This document shows, one piece after another, positions 23,501 to 32,288 of a stretch of DNA of 64,000 nucleotides. Both the position numbers and the translations under genes were made by a program. Below the pieces are notes generated by a model. The model saw only the letters and a program-made list of their open reading frames with translations, had not been told where the DNA came from and did no database searches. Numbering within the stretch: position 1 is the stretch's first letter; every line of letters starts with the position of its first letter. The DNA is taken from the NCBI GenBank assembly GCA_905197955.1, contig CAJKAR010000014.1:28745-92744 (forward strand), given 5' to 3'. Origin of the DNA: an uncultured Lentisphaeria bacterium. GTDB taxonomy: Bacteria; Verrucomicrobiota; Lentisphaeria; Victivallales; UBA1829.

Positions 23501-26079
23501 TTGCGATTCTGCTGAACAATATGGCCTGGCCGGAAAAGCTGACTTGTCAATGGAAACTGGAACTGGGAGGAGAGGTCCTTAAACAGGGAAAGGAGGAACG
23601 CACCATCCCGCCGGGAGAGACGGTTTCCGTTCCGCTGACTTGTTCTCTGCCTTCCGGGACAGAGGACAAACAGGGCGTCCTCACGGTTGAGTTCCTGCGG
23701 AATGGAAAACTTCTGCGCACGGCTTCCTGTCCGATTGACGTTCTGGCAAAGGAAACGGCTCTGCCTCAATGCCGCATCGGGCTGATTGATCCGGAGTTCC
23801 AGACGGCAAAACTGCTGGACAAACTTGGCATTCCTTATCGCTTCCTGATGTTCGATGAGGACTTTTCAGGATTTGATCTGATTATTTTCGGGCGTCGGTC
23901 CTTCCGTTATGAGAAGAATCTTCTTCCTGCCGGACTGGATCTCGGGGATCTGCTTCGGAGCGGGAAGAAAATTCTGATTATGGAACAGGATGAGTCTGTG
24001 CTGCGGTCCCGGTTCGGCTTCCGGACGGAATACAGCTCTTCCCGCAACGTGTTCGGACGGCTCCGGAACGGATCGGTTCTTTTGAACGGGCTTCCCGACC
24101 GCGTTCTGAATCACTGGCGCGGGGCCGCCACGTTGACCGATGGATACGCACCTGCGCGGGAGAAAGGGATTCCGCATGTCACGGAACATTTTGGAAATGG
24201 AGGTACATGGAACTATCTCTGGAATGACGGGGAAAAACATCCGCGTCCGATGAAGTGGGGAAATACGCACAATGTTGCAACTGTCACGGTCATCAAGCCC
24301 GATACCGGGAACTTCCGCACGCTTGTCGACTGCGAGTATGCTCTCAATTATGCCGCAGCATGGGAGTTCGAGTACGGCCGCGGCCGCATTGTTTTCAATC
24401 AGCTGGACGTCTGCGGACGGACGGAAAACGATCCGGCGGCCGAACGGTATTTCCGCAATCTTCTCTTCCATTCCGCTGCGCCCGGAGTATTTCCGTATCG
24501 GCATATCGCATCATCGGAAGATGCGGTGCCATTCCTCCGGAAACTGAATATCCCGCTGGAAAAGACGGAATCGCTGAATCCGGAACGGCATCTGTTCATT
24601 CTGGGGAAACAGGCGCCTGCAGGTCTGCATGAGTTTGTCCGCCGCGGGGGAATCGTCTTTTCCCTGCCGAAAACACAGGAGGAACTGAATGCTTTGAACC
24701 TGCCGTTTCCAATTACGGTTCGTTCCTGCATGATGAATCAGGGAGTCCTCGGCAAGACGGTTCATCCGCTTCTGTATGGACTTGCAAATGCGGATTTATT
24801 CTGGAAAGGAAATCTGCAGATCAACCGGATGGAAAAGATTCCGCAGGGGGGCTTTCTCGGAGCCGATGGAATTCTGGCGGAAATCCCTTACGGGAAAGGG
24901 CGTTATATCTTCTGTCAGATTTCTCCCGCGATGTTCGGCGATACGGAACTGGACCACTGGCTCCGTCCCTCCGAACGGAGAACAGAACGTCTGATAGCGA
25001 TGCTTCTGAATAATCTGCATGGATGTCTTGCGGAACCTGCTTTCCTGAATTCGCAGGGAGGAAATGGAACATTCGAGCGGCGTGTGGCGCTGGATGGCGA
25101 GTGGTTCGTTGCGAAAGGTGATCGGCGGGAGGAGAGTGCTCCGCCGGAACAGTCGTCAGTCTGGAGAAGCGTTTCTCTGCCCGTTGACCTTCAGAAAAAC
25201 ATGCAGGACTGGGCTGGACGCCAGGGACGTTTCTGGTATCGGAAACGCTTTAACTGGAATTATCAGAACAGTCATGTCTATCTGAAAATTGCCTGTATCA
25301 GCGGAGAAAACCGGCTCTGGATCAACGGAAAGCTGGTCGGAGTAACAAACTCGGAAACCGATGTGAACGCGGTTGCCGTGATTCCGCGAAATTATCCGGT
25401 CCCTCCGGAGGCCCTGCGGAAAGGGTCAAATGAGATCCTGATCTGTGTGGACTATGAAACGGATGCCGCTCTCGGATTGAATGGCAGTACTGGAAATATC
25501 CTGTTCCCGTTTGAGTTTCATCTTTTCTCCGGAGATCGGGAAGAGAAGGAGCTTGCGGATCTGGACCTGACCGGAAAAGAGGGATGGCGCATTCAGAAAG
25601 TTTCCGGCCCCTCGGAAGCATGGCAGATGGAGAAAAGCGTCTCGTTGGAAATTCCGTGTACCGTTCAGAGTCGTTTGCCGGAATGGGGCGGAAAAGCCGG
25701 CTGGTTCCGAATTGTACGCGAGGTCCAGCTGCCGGCATTCTCCGCTTCCGGAACCGCGCCGGCACTTCTGATCGGGGCTGTCGATGACGAAGATATCGTG
25801 TTTGTCAACGGGGTGGAGATCGGACGGACCACGCGCAAAACAAATCCTGCCGACTACTGGAAGGCAATGCGCCGCTATCCGATTCCTCCCGGACTGCTGA
25901 AAAACGGAATCAACAGAATCGAAATTCTGCTTCACGATTTCAACGGCAGCGGCAGTATTGCCGCTCCGGTAAAACTTCTCTTCCGTTCGGAGGAACAGAA
26001 ACGGAAGGAATTCCTTCGGAATGGATATCTCCATCCTGTTGGCCGGGCGGAGGATCCCTACTGGCATCATGGCTTCTGA
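20569..26079 (+). CDS. Giant secreted GH2-like multidomain protein, cassette C
   Basis: 1836 residues from ATG 20569, which has AAAGGAGAG upstream. Signal peptide MALLKICMMSVMALVLVGAVSGA. An N-terminal jelly-roll is followed near residue 400 by a GH2 sugar-binding-like domain (WYAGWYRQKTTLPRAWRGKRIRLLID, then NEIAIHVQANPL). Then come an immunoglobulin-like domain and a TIM-barrel-like region. At the usual GH2 acid/base site (HPxxxxWSxGNE) this protein reads HPAIFFHYGPMGG (H716) with no Glu; FFISEE (E818/E819) could still be a nucleophile. A GATase-like domain (LIDPEFQTAKLLDKLGIPYRF, LLRSGKKILIMEQ) and two C-terminal sandwich domains with LWINGKLVGVTN and DIVFVNGVEIGRT follow. Either a divergent glycosidase or a binding protein. 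Confidence 0.78.
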   Translation: MALLKICMMSVMALVLVGAVSGAQVCHFDSPGEIGSFLKRKNPEAFFESGTKAAGAGALKASGFSRTFRPEEKISKVTFYIYDDTFSARKTEFNTLQIRFARTDNSKERISLWQLIKGKSGWQLRYTEANGIRRFFRLTEAPSHGGWLRVDIVKSAEGRAPCVIALDGHEIVRTFEPYDRIHSAGGSGFPFYDEFYAGPENTFRLNAVAAILPDNRYGAAALKPEEKLTVKLKAGRKLEPGESITLNLLNGRAEVVRSVKGVPPVRNGEMTMALNSPPRSGSYILETRTGRSGEAPEVTRRSIEIQFLNPEFHSSAQSAPIRLSDACWDFLPQGSFNPRIHPLTLQEPEKGIFQMPEQVPADWSSAKSIRGEWMNLADHFKIGQSWYAGWYRQKTTLPRAWRGKRIRLLIDVPQTVAAVFLNGRHGGVLEWPGGVLDVTDAVRPGKENEIAIHVQANPLHGYYKVAREILGSSFRPPLPAWRGLPGDVVLFTESKTGSLEHVSIRPSVREKRLDAVFDCTGLTPGKRYTLRCSVSAAGKTVRSFSDRTFTAGEEQETIRLSTEWKNPLFWELGRPYLYDLDAVLLNADGTVSDTLWPERFGFREVWTENSLLFLNGRKLTLFDDNGIIAPVPESVSLQESFGFTSFYHYLGIRDARRLDEAGLSSGRDYSFLPIARIATQLASAGKIGDSRFWKTAESIIRHQVRRRENHPAIFFHYGPMGGGMARNGGAYNPMFQNGTWFNRNEGKEPYASMISAARRIYSLVRKNDPGRLVVAQDSGSLNDTMMITEYRGFQPLQEMIEIGAFWRKIASKPFFISEEAAPFQANWTDACAQGKGWNGVPCLHEWAAITDGDSAMIRTENDNRQLASLEQSVRTRREKLPKNDRSGWMRIRMTSSMGSGGLNARAEKITADRTRTQVFFWRADHLGLLNFQYIPRFPGRNALIAEVQAPVTGFLAGTSKSKTAQDHIFRPGEQFDRIAILLNNMAWPEKLTCQWKLELGGEVLKQGKEERTIPPGETVSVPLTCSLPSGTEDKQGVLTVEFLRNGKLLRTASCPIDVLAKETALPQCRIGLIDPEFQTAKLLDKLGIPYRFLMFDEDFSGFDLIIFGRRSFRYEKNLLPAGLDLGDLLRSGKKILIMEQDESVLRSRFGFRTEYSSSRNVFGRLRNGSVLLNGLPDRVLNHWRGAATLTDGYAPAREKGIPHVTEHFGNGGTWNYLWNDGEKHPRPMKWGNTHNVATVTVIKPDTGNFRTLVDCEYALNYAAAWEFEYGRGRIVFNQLDVCGRTENDPAAERYFRNLLFHSAAPGVFPYRHIASSEDAVPFLRKLNIPLEKTESLNPERHLFILGKQAPAGLHEFVRRGGIVFSLPKTQEELNALNLPFPITVRSCMMNQGVLGKTVHPLLYGLANADLFWKGNLQINRMEKIPQGGFLGADGILAEIPYGKGRYIFCQISPAMFGDTELDHWLRPSERRTERLIAMLLNNLHGCLAEPAFLNSQGGNGTFERRVALDGEWFVAKGDRREESAPPEQSSVWRSVSLPVDLQKNMQDWAGRQGRFWYRKRFNWNYQNSHVYLKIACISGENRLWINGKLVGVTNSETDVNAVAVIPRNYPVPPEALRKGSNEILICVDYETDAALGLNGSTGNILFPFEFHLFSGDREEKELADLDLTGKEGWRIQKVSGPSEAWQMEKSVSLEIPCTVQSRLPEWGGKAGWFRIVREVQLPAFSASGTAPALLIGAVDDEDIVFVNGVEIGRTTRKTNPADYWKAMRRYPIPPGLLKNGINRIEILLHDFNGSGSIAAPVKLLFRSEEQKRKEFLRNGYLHPVGRAEDPYWHHGF

Positions 26080-26120
26080 TTCCATGCTTTAAGGAAGTTT
26101 CCGCTCTGAAACAAAACGTT

Positions 26121-26162
26121 GCGGCGGTGGAAGAATTCTGCAGTCGATTCTTCAATCGCCGC
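26121..26162 (+). terminator. Hairpin terminator after the giant GH2-like gene
   Basis: An 8-bp GC-rich outer stem (26121-26128 with 26155-26162, one G-T pair) and an inner AAGAAT/ATTCTT stem form a long hairpin 42 bases past the stop codon. The T-run after it is weak (CTGTTTCC). Confidence 0.6.
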
Positions 26163-26702
26163 CTGTTTCCGTTTACAGCCTGAGTGCTGATCGGCTGATT
26201 TCTCCTGATTGCGGTGACTTCCTGCTGTGTTTTTTCTGGCTTTGCAATGGGGGGAACACTTAAATGTCTTTTCTGTTTTTTATCATACCTGGCTTGTTCC
26301 TCTGATTGTCCCTATTTTTCTGATAATGATTCTGAACGTGCCGGATGTTTGAAATCTTCCATGATTTTTCAAACGTTTTCAAAGTATAAAAGATCATAAG
26401 ACAGGCACTTCCGATTCTTTCAGAAAGAGTTTTCTGACAGGACAAAAGATTTCTGGAAAAATATCGGAAACTCTCCCGCGTCAACCCCTGTTTCCGATTT
26501 GATTGCTTCCTTTCCGAGAGTTGGATGATTCGCGGATTCAGGTAGAAAAACAGATGTTTTCATCCAGATAACCTTCGTTTTCCGCATTCCTCAAATTCCA
26601 GGAGACATCATGCCGGTCTGCGGGGGAAAACAGGCTTCGGGCTGATTTTTCCAAACTTCATTCAGGAATGATTAGATTTCTGTTTCGTTTTTGCACCCTG
26701 TC
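26163..26702. other. 540-base region without a supported gene; upstream operator-like site
   Basis: Short open frames here have no ribosome site or protein character. The only element seen is TTCAAACGTTTTCAA at 26368-26382, a near-palindrome like the LacI-family site at 26730-26745, 362 bases away. The two could be bridged by one repressor tetramer, but that is inference. Confidence 0.4.
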
Positions 26703-26731
26703 TTGATTCTTTTTCCGCGTCTGGATATATT
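26703..26731 (+). promoter_or_regulatory. Promoter of cassette D (transport operon)
   Basis: TTGATT (26703-26708) and TATATT (26726-26731) with a 17-base spacer. The LacI-type palindrome starts inside the -10 box and covers the expected transcription start. Confidence 0.65.
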
Positions 26732-26745
26732 ACAAACGTTTGCAA
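26730..26745 (+). promoter_or_regulatory. LacI-family operator
   Basis: TTACAAACGTTTGCAA, a palindrome with one mismatched pair and central CG, matches the general LacI/GalR operator form. Placed over +1, it should repress the operon. The likely regulator is the LacI protein at 33280-34311 downstream of the same operon. Confidence 0.7.
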
Positions 26746-26907
26746 TCCATAGGACATGAACAACGGAACCAAAGAACAGGGAGAATGGACTCAGCGATAG
26801 CAGGAACAAATCAATGACCGTAAAGAATCTCAGCAAACATGACAGTCAGGATAAGAAACAAATCATCAGAGAAACCTGAAGAAGAATCAAAAAGCAAGGA
26901 TTGAATT

Positions 26908-27711
26908 ATGAAAACTTTTTACAGGAAACAAACAAGTATATTTCAGGTGGTAAAATTCACGCTTATAGAACTTCTAGTTGTAATTGCAATTATTGCAGTT
27001 CTGGCATCTATGCTTCTTCCGGCTTTGACAAAGGTCCGGAAAAAGGTGATTGCAACGGCTTGCAGCAGCAATTTAAAACAGGCAGGAGCGGCATATCATT
27101 CCTATGCGGTGGACTGGGATGACTGGTTCCCGAAAATGGGACAGGATCAGGGGTCCCGGATTCGTAAAAGCGGGGTGGATTCCATTCAGGCATTCAAACC
27201 ATATATTGTAAATTACAAAGTATGGAACTGTCCGGCATACGGAGCTCTGCCTGCCATTGATGATCCGGTCAACAACAACGGGCACATGTATGGAACATAT
27301 CTTTCCCCGGTTCGAGTGGATGTCGCTACGCGCAGCGGAATCGATTACAGAGGAAAATTTGCGCAGAGAGCATCGGATAATCCTGTGTTCACGGTACTGG
27401 TGATGGATCAGATGATCCGTTATGCCAATGGCAGATGCTATACCAATCATACCGGCGGCGGAACTCTGAGATATTATAACGCGGCAAAAAATCCGACCGG
27501 AGTCTGGATGGAAACCTATCTGCAGGCGGGAGATCCGGATGGATTCAATTATGTGGCGCTCGACGGACATGCCGCATGGATCTCATGGCCGAAGGGATAT
27601 ATGAGTTACGATCATCGGGAATTCACCATGTATTCCGATTCCACGAATCGCTCGACTTATATTCCCAACAACCGTCATTTGACCTTTGAAGACATTCAGG
27701 CTTCACGCTGA
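26908..27711 (+). CDS. Prepilin-like protein, cassette D
   Basis: 267 residues. Leader MKTFYRKQTSIFQVVK, then FTLIELLVVIAIIAVLASMLLPALTKVRKK; Lys stands at -1 and Glu at +5. The end shows NYVALDGHAAWISW; the DGH is kept but the His of H-x9-DG is an Asp. The ribosome site AAGCAAGGA precedes the ATG. The leader RNA from the predicted start point is about 170 bases long. First gene of a transport operon rather than of a glycosidase operon. Confidence 0.9.
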   Translation: MKTFYRKQTSIFQVVKFTLIELLVVIAIIAVLASMLLPALTKVRKKVIATACSSNLKQAGAAYHSYAVDWDDWFPKMGQDQGSRIRKSGVDSIQAFKPYIVNYKVWNCPAYGALPAIDDPVNNNGHMYGTYLSPVRVDVATRSGIDYRGKFAQRASDNPVFTVLVMDQMIRYANGRCYTNHTGGGTLRYYNAAKNPTGVWMETYLQAGDPDGFNYVALDGHAAWISWPKGYMSYDHREFTMYSDSTNRSTYIPNNRHLTFEDIQASR

Positions 27712-27740
27712 AAACACAATAGGTCGGAAAGAGTAAAAAC

Positions 27741-30515
27741 ATGAAAAAGCTGCAAATCTTTCTGAACAATCTGATCCGGGGCCGGAATCTTCTGTGTTCA
27801 TGGTATGCTTGTTACAGAAATTCGTTCACTTTTCAGGTTCTGTTCTGGATCACTCTTGCAGGAATTGCAGTGTTTTTACTCTATCCGGGGCGTGACAGGG
27901 ATACGCAGGGGCGTCAGGATATCGTCCTCTGGGTGCCGCGTGCCGCAGGGGATCAGGTCAAGGCGTGTGTGGAGGAGTTTGAGCTTCGCTATCCGCAATA
28001 CCGGGTTCGCATCGGATCCGCAACGGTTCGGGATTCGGTTGGGGATCCCACGCGCTTTTTGCTCGGTGTCGCCGGGGGTGTTCCGCCGGATCTGATCCAT
28101 TTCGATCGCTTCGCCATCGTGGAATGGGCGGGACGGGGGGCTTTTCATCCGTTGAACGATTTCCTGGAACGGGAGAAGGGGAAAGCGGATGCGATCCGGA
28201 GAGAAAATTATGTTTCCGCTGCATGGGAGGAGGTCGAGTATCGGGGAAAACTGTATGCCGTGCCCGACAGCGTGGATACCCGCGCTCTTTATTATGATCG
28301 CGATGCTTTGCTTCGAGCCGGACTGGTATACAAGCCGGAGGATCCTGAGGTCAGAAGCGGGATTGCACGTGCCGGAGAGGTGCGTCCGCCCGCAACCTGG
28401 GAGGAACTCTGCCGGAAACGACTGGATCTCACAGCTTCCGTTGCTGCGGATGGAAGTATCACATTCGACACCCCTCTCGACGGAAGCCGGAACCGGATTC
28501 AGGAAAATGACGTGATCTGTCTTTTTTCCCGTCAGAACCGGAGTCGCATTTTCCGTGCCCGGATCGGGAAAATCAGGGATTCCCGTACTGTTCAGGTCGA
28601 TTTCCGCCGGGAACTGCCGCCGGGGGTGAACCGGATTCCGGAGGCGTTTCTGGGAAGAAACAGAATCAAGGTGTTTGACCGTGATTCCTATGTCGTCAGA
28701 CTCACCCGCTTTGACGAGGAAAACGGAACAATGAAAACCGCCGGCTTTCTGCCTCTTTTCGGGAACAGCTGGCTCTATTTGTATGGCTGGCTCAATGGCG
28801 GAGAATTCATGAGCGCCGATGGAACCCGATGTACGCTGGACGAACCGCGTGTGGTTTCCGCTCTTGAGTATATTACCGATGTATATGATTGCATGGGGGG
28901 AATGGAGGAGGCCAGAATTTTTCAAATGTCCGGTCTCGGTTCCTCCATGCTCGATTTGTTCCTGAGCCGCAGAATCGCGATGAAGATCGACGGCTCCTGG
29001 TTTATGAAAACCATCTGTGCCTATAAGCCCGAATTGAATTTCGGCATCGCTCCGCCGCCGCTTCCGGAAAAACGGCGGAACGCCGGTGCACAATCCCTTA
29101 CCTGGATGGGCGGATGGGCGTATGCCATCCCGGCAACTGCCAAAAACAAGGAGGGGGCATGGCTGCTTCTGAAATGGCTCTGTTCACTGGAAAGCGACCG
29201 GATCGGGACAGGTTTTGCCAGTTCCGCCGCAAATTCCAAAGGACAGGTGTATCTTCCGGAACTGAGCGCGGATATCCGTTTTAATCGTCGGCGCTGTGAG
29301 GAGTATGTCAAAAATTCCATCTTCCTTTCTGAAAATCTGAAACAGGCCTATACGGCATTTCTCGCGACCTTGAAATCCAGCCGGTTCCGTCCGGTGACTC
29401 CGGTCGGTCAGAAACTCTGGAATGAACAGAGCCGTGCAACGGAACTGGCCACCGGTCACGCCATGTCCGCTCAGGAAGCTCTTTCCCATGGCCGGACACG
29501 GGTGCAGAATGCTCTGGATAAAATTCTCCAGCCGCCGGCAGGGGGACGGATCGCCTGGCACACTCTGATCGGAATTTATGTGCTCTGCCTTGCGGGGGGA
29601 GGTGTTTTTCTCTTCTGCCGGAGCAGAAAAAGGGAACAGAAGAGTCTTCTGCATCATCGCTGGTTCGCGGGATATCTCTGTATCTCTCCATGGCTGATCG
29701 GGTTTCTGACATTCGGGGCGGGGGGATTCCTTTTTTCCATTATCATCAGTTTTTCCAGTTATGATATTCTCTCGCCTGCGCGCTTCACAGGACTGGAGAA
29801 TTACCGGAATCTTTTTTCCGATCCGATCTTCTGGCTCAGCATTCGGAACACCTGTTTTATGATCCTGTCTGTTCCGCTTGGAATTGCGGTTGGAATTGGT
29901 CTGGCACTGCTGCTGAACCACTCTTTGAAAGGGATCCGGCTGTACCGGACTCTCTTCTATCTGCCGGCTGTTGTTCCGATGGTGGCTGCACTGCTGCTTT
30001 GGATGAAGATATTTGATCCGAACATCGGTTTTCTGAATCAGTTTTTGAGAGCTCTCGGAGTGGAGGAGCCGCCTTCCTGGTTGACTTCTCCGGTCTGGGC
30101 GAAGCCTTCGATTATTATCATGGGACTCTGGAATGTCGGAGGAAGCATGGTCATCTGGCTTGCCGGATTGAAAAATATTCCGGAATCCTTATACGAGGCG
30201 GCAGCCATGGATGGAGCTGGAGCATTCAGCCGCTTCCGTCATATCACACTGCCGCTGCTGACCCCTTATATTTTCTTCAATCTGATTATGGGGATGATCG
30301 GTGTCTTCCAGATCTTTGAACAGGCATACATCATGACCAGCGGCGGACCCGAGGATGCCACGTTGTTTTATGCCTATAAACTCTTCAATGAAGCATTCCG
30401 CTATCTGAACTTCGGAACGGCCGGAGCGATGGCATGGATGATGTTCCTTGTCATTCTGGCAATTACCTGGATTAATTTCCTCCTTGGGAAAAAATGGGTC
30501 CATTACGGCGATTGA
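27741..30515 (+). CDS. Fusion of ABC sugar-binding protein and MalF-type permease, cassette D
   Basis: 924 residues. A first membrane helix near residues 30-50 (FQVLFWITLAGIAVFLLYP) is followed by a family-1 solute-binding protein (VPPDLIHFDRFAIVEWAGRGAFHPL, then YAVPDSVDTRALYYDRDALLRAGL, MKIDGSWFMKTI). About 110 extra residues (roughly 220-340) are inserted in it. From about residue 595 comes a complete UgpA/MalF-like permease with six helices and the EAA loop ESLYEAAAMDGAGAFSRFRHITLPLL, where the ATPase docks. The binding protein is thus tethered to its own channel. The second permease follows at 30530. No ATPase gene is near, so a shared MsmX-type ATPase is likely. Substrate probably an oligosaccharide. 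Confidence 0.85.
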   Translation: MKKLQIFLNNLIRGRNLLCSWYACYRNSFTFQVLFWITLAGIAVFLLYPGRDRDTQGRQDIVLWVPRAAGDQVKACVEEFELRYPQYRVRIGSATVRDSVGDPTRFLLGVAGGVPPDLIHFDRFAIVEWAGRGAFHPLNDFLEREKGKADAIRRENYVSAAWEEVEYRGKLYAVPDSVDTRALYYDRDALLRAGLVYKPEDPEVRSGIARAGEVRPPATWEELCRKRLDLTASVAADGSITFDTPLDGSRNRIQENDVICLFSRQNRSRIFRARIGKIRDSRTVQVDFRRELPPGVNRIPEAFLGRNRIKVFDRDSYVVRLTRFDEENGTMKTAGFLPLFGNSWLYLYGWLNGGEFMSADGTRCTLDEPRVVSALEYITDVYDCMGGMEEARIFQMSGLGSSMLDLFLSRRIAMKIDGSWFMKTICAYKPELNFGIAPPPLPEKRRNAGAQSLTWMGGWAYAIPATAKNKEGAWLLLKWLCSLESDRIGTGFASSAANSKGQVYLPELSADIRFNRRRCEEYVKNSIFLSENLKQAYTAFLATLKSSRFRPVTPVGQKLWNEQSRATELATGHAMSAQEALSHGRTRVQNALDKILQPPAGGRIAWHTLIGIYVLCLAGGGVFLFCRSRKREQKSLLHHRWFAGYLCISPWLIGFLTFGAGGFLFSIIISFSSYDILSPARFTGLENYRNLFSDPIFWLSIRNTCFMILSVPLGIAVGIGLALLLNHSLKGIRLYRTLFYLPAVVPMVAALLLWMKIFDPNIGFLNQFLRALGVEEPPSWLTSPVWAKPSIIIMGLWNVGGSMVIWLAGLKNIPESLYEAAAMDGAGAFSRFRHITLPLLTPYIFFNLIMGMIGVFQIFEQAYIMTSGGPEDATLFYAYKLFNEAFRYLNFGTAGAMAWMMFLVILAITWINFLLGKKWVHYGD

Positions 30516-30529
30516 ACAGGAGGTGTCTG

Positions 30530-32266
30530 ATGATGGAACAATCAAAAAAACTGCTGCCGCGCCTTGTACTGCACCTTTTCCTGATCACATTCAGCCTGGT
30601 TTTTCTCTTTCCTTTTCTATGGATGATTTGCGGAAGCATGAAATTGAGGGAGGAGATGGCCGGTGAAAAAAGCCGTCTGTTGCCGGCAGCTCCGCGGGTC
30701 GTCGGGAAAACTCCATATTTCCGCTCAGGAACCGATTCGGTTGCGGATGTGCCGGAAGATATCCCGGAAGCCGTCTGGAAGAGGGTCCTGCCGGAGCTCG
30801 AAGAACGGATTCAGGCGGAGATGAAGAGCTGGAAGCCGTCTCTTCCCGGAGAAAAAATTCCGATGGATCTTTCGTTCTCCAGGGACGGGGAGTGGCAGCC
30901 GGTCATGGTCCGGGAAATCATTCGGATCCTCAGCAGCAGAATCAGCGACCGGGCCCGCAATGCCGCGTTCAATGCCGTGAAAAATTCCGCGGCAGCCGGC
31001 CAGATCCCGGCAGATGGGATTGAAATGGGAAAAAAGGCGGTGCTGGAGGAGGTCGGAACGATTTTGACAACGGAGATTTATGAAAATGCATTCAACAGAA
31101 TCTTTCAGCGGATTTGTCTGGGAGAAGTGAAATTCCGGGTGGATCACCGGATTCAGAAAAGTTCATCGGAAGCCGGATGGAAGGTGATCGAGGGAGAGGC
31201 TTCTCTGATAAACCGGAATTTCAACAACAGCATCTATCAGCTGGTGAATCTGGATTACCGGCGTTCCCCTCAAGTCTGCTTTGCCTATGCGCCGGAGACG
31301 GTGCCGGAAAAAGTCGACCGGATTTATCTGAGCCTTCGCGGAGATGCCGCCTGGAGCCGGATCTTCTTTGAAGTCATTTGCAACGGCAGACGCTACCGGA
31401 CTGACGAAGCTATCCAGTTTTCCGGATCAGAATGGTTTGAAACCACCTTGCTTCCGGATTCCGGCAATATCCGGTCCGGGACATCCGGGGGAATCCAGCT
31501 TTATGAGTCCGGCCCGGCTCCGGAGAATGCCCCCTCGTTCGAAATCCGTATGTATATCCGGAAGAACTCGCAGTGGGGCGCCTGGGTGGACAAGGCTTTG
31601 CGGAATTATCGGATCGTATTCAAGGAGCTGCCGTTTGCCAGATATATCATGACAAGTTTTGCCCTGTGCATTCTGAATATTGTGCTGACTGTTTTTTCCT
31701 GCACCTTTGCTGCCTACGGATTTTCCAGGCTCGAATGGTTCGGGCGGGATTTCTTCTTCGGCGTGATGATCGCCACGATGATGATTCCTCAGCAGGTGCT
31801 GATGCTGCCGAACTTTCTGATCAACCGGGAACTGGGATTCTATAATACCTTGATTCCGCTCTGGCTCTACTCCGCATTCGGGAATGCGTTCTTCATCTTT
31901 CTGCTTCGTCAGTTCATGAAGACGATCCCGAAGAGTCTGGAGGAGGCCGCCATGATGGATGGCTGTGGTTTTCTGGGAATCTACTGGCATGTGATTCTGC
32001 CGCTGCTGAAACCGACGATTGCCACAATCTCCATTTTCACCTTTACCGGCTGCTGGAATAATTTCATGGGACCGCTGATTTATGTGAACGATGAGGCACT
32101 TTTTCCTCTGGCTCTGGGATTGTTCAAGTTCAATCTGGTCAGCGGTTCCGATACCGGACTGATGATGGCCGGATCGTTCCTGATGACTCTGCCGGTGATC
32201 ATTCTGTTCTTTTTCGCTCAGAAATATTTTATTCAGGGAATTACCCTTACAGGAAATAAAGAATAA
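30530..32266 (+). CDS. MalG-type ABC sugar permease with large extracytoplasmic insert, cassette D
   Basis: 578 residues from ATG 30530, preceded by AGGAGGT. The first helix (LVLHLFLITFSLVFLFPFLWMICGSMK) is typical of MalG/UgpE permeases. About 290 extra residues (roughly 55-345) separate it from the remaining helices. The insert is charged, includes an alpha-helical part (PELEERIQAEMKSW) and a beta-rich part (RIYLSLRGDAAWSRIFFEV), and should lie outside the membrane. The permease core resumes at FARYIMTSFALCILN (about 369), with the EAA loop KSLEEAAMMDGCGFLGIYWHV near 470. Pairs with the fused binding protein/permease. The insert may act as a receptor or docking domain. Confidence 0.85.
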   Translation: MMEQSKKLLPRLVLHLFLITFSLVFLFPFLWMICGSMKLREEMAGEKSRLLPAAPRVVGKTPYFRSGTDSVADVPEDIPEAVWKRVLPELEERIQAEMKSWKPSLPGEKIPMDLSFSRDGEWQPVMVREIIRILSSRISDRARNAAFNAVKNSAAAGQIPADGIEMGKKAVLEEVGTILTTEIYENAFNRIFQRICLGEVKFRVDHRIQKSSSEAGWKVIEGEASLINRNFNNSIYQLVNLDYRRSPQVCFAYAPETVPEKVDRIYLSLRGDAAWSRIFFEVICNGRRYRTDEAIQFSGSEWFETTLLPDSGNIRSGTSGGIQLYESGPAPENAPSFEIRMYIRKNSQWGAWVDKALRNYRIVFKELPFARYIMTSFALCILNIVLTVFSCTFAAYGFSRLEWFGRDFFFGVMIATMMIPQQVLMLPNFLINRELGFYNTLIPLWLYSAFGNAFFIFLLRQFMKTIPKSLEEAAMMDGCGFLGIYWHVILPLLKPTIATISIFTFTGCWNNFMGPLIYVNDEALFPLALGLFKFNLVSGSDTGLMMAGSFLMTLPVIILFFFAQKYFIQGITLTGNKE

Positions 32267-32288
32267 CAAAAAAGGAAAGGAAATCCAG

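Noticed and set aside
27741..30515. Frameshift or misassembly producing the binding-protein/permease fusion
   Set aside because: The frame is open without a break, codon use is even across the junction, and no internal ribosome site plus start was found there.
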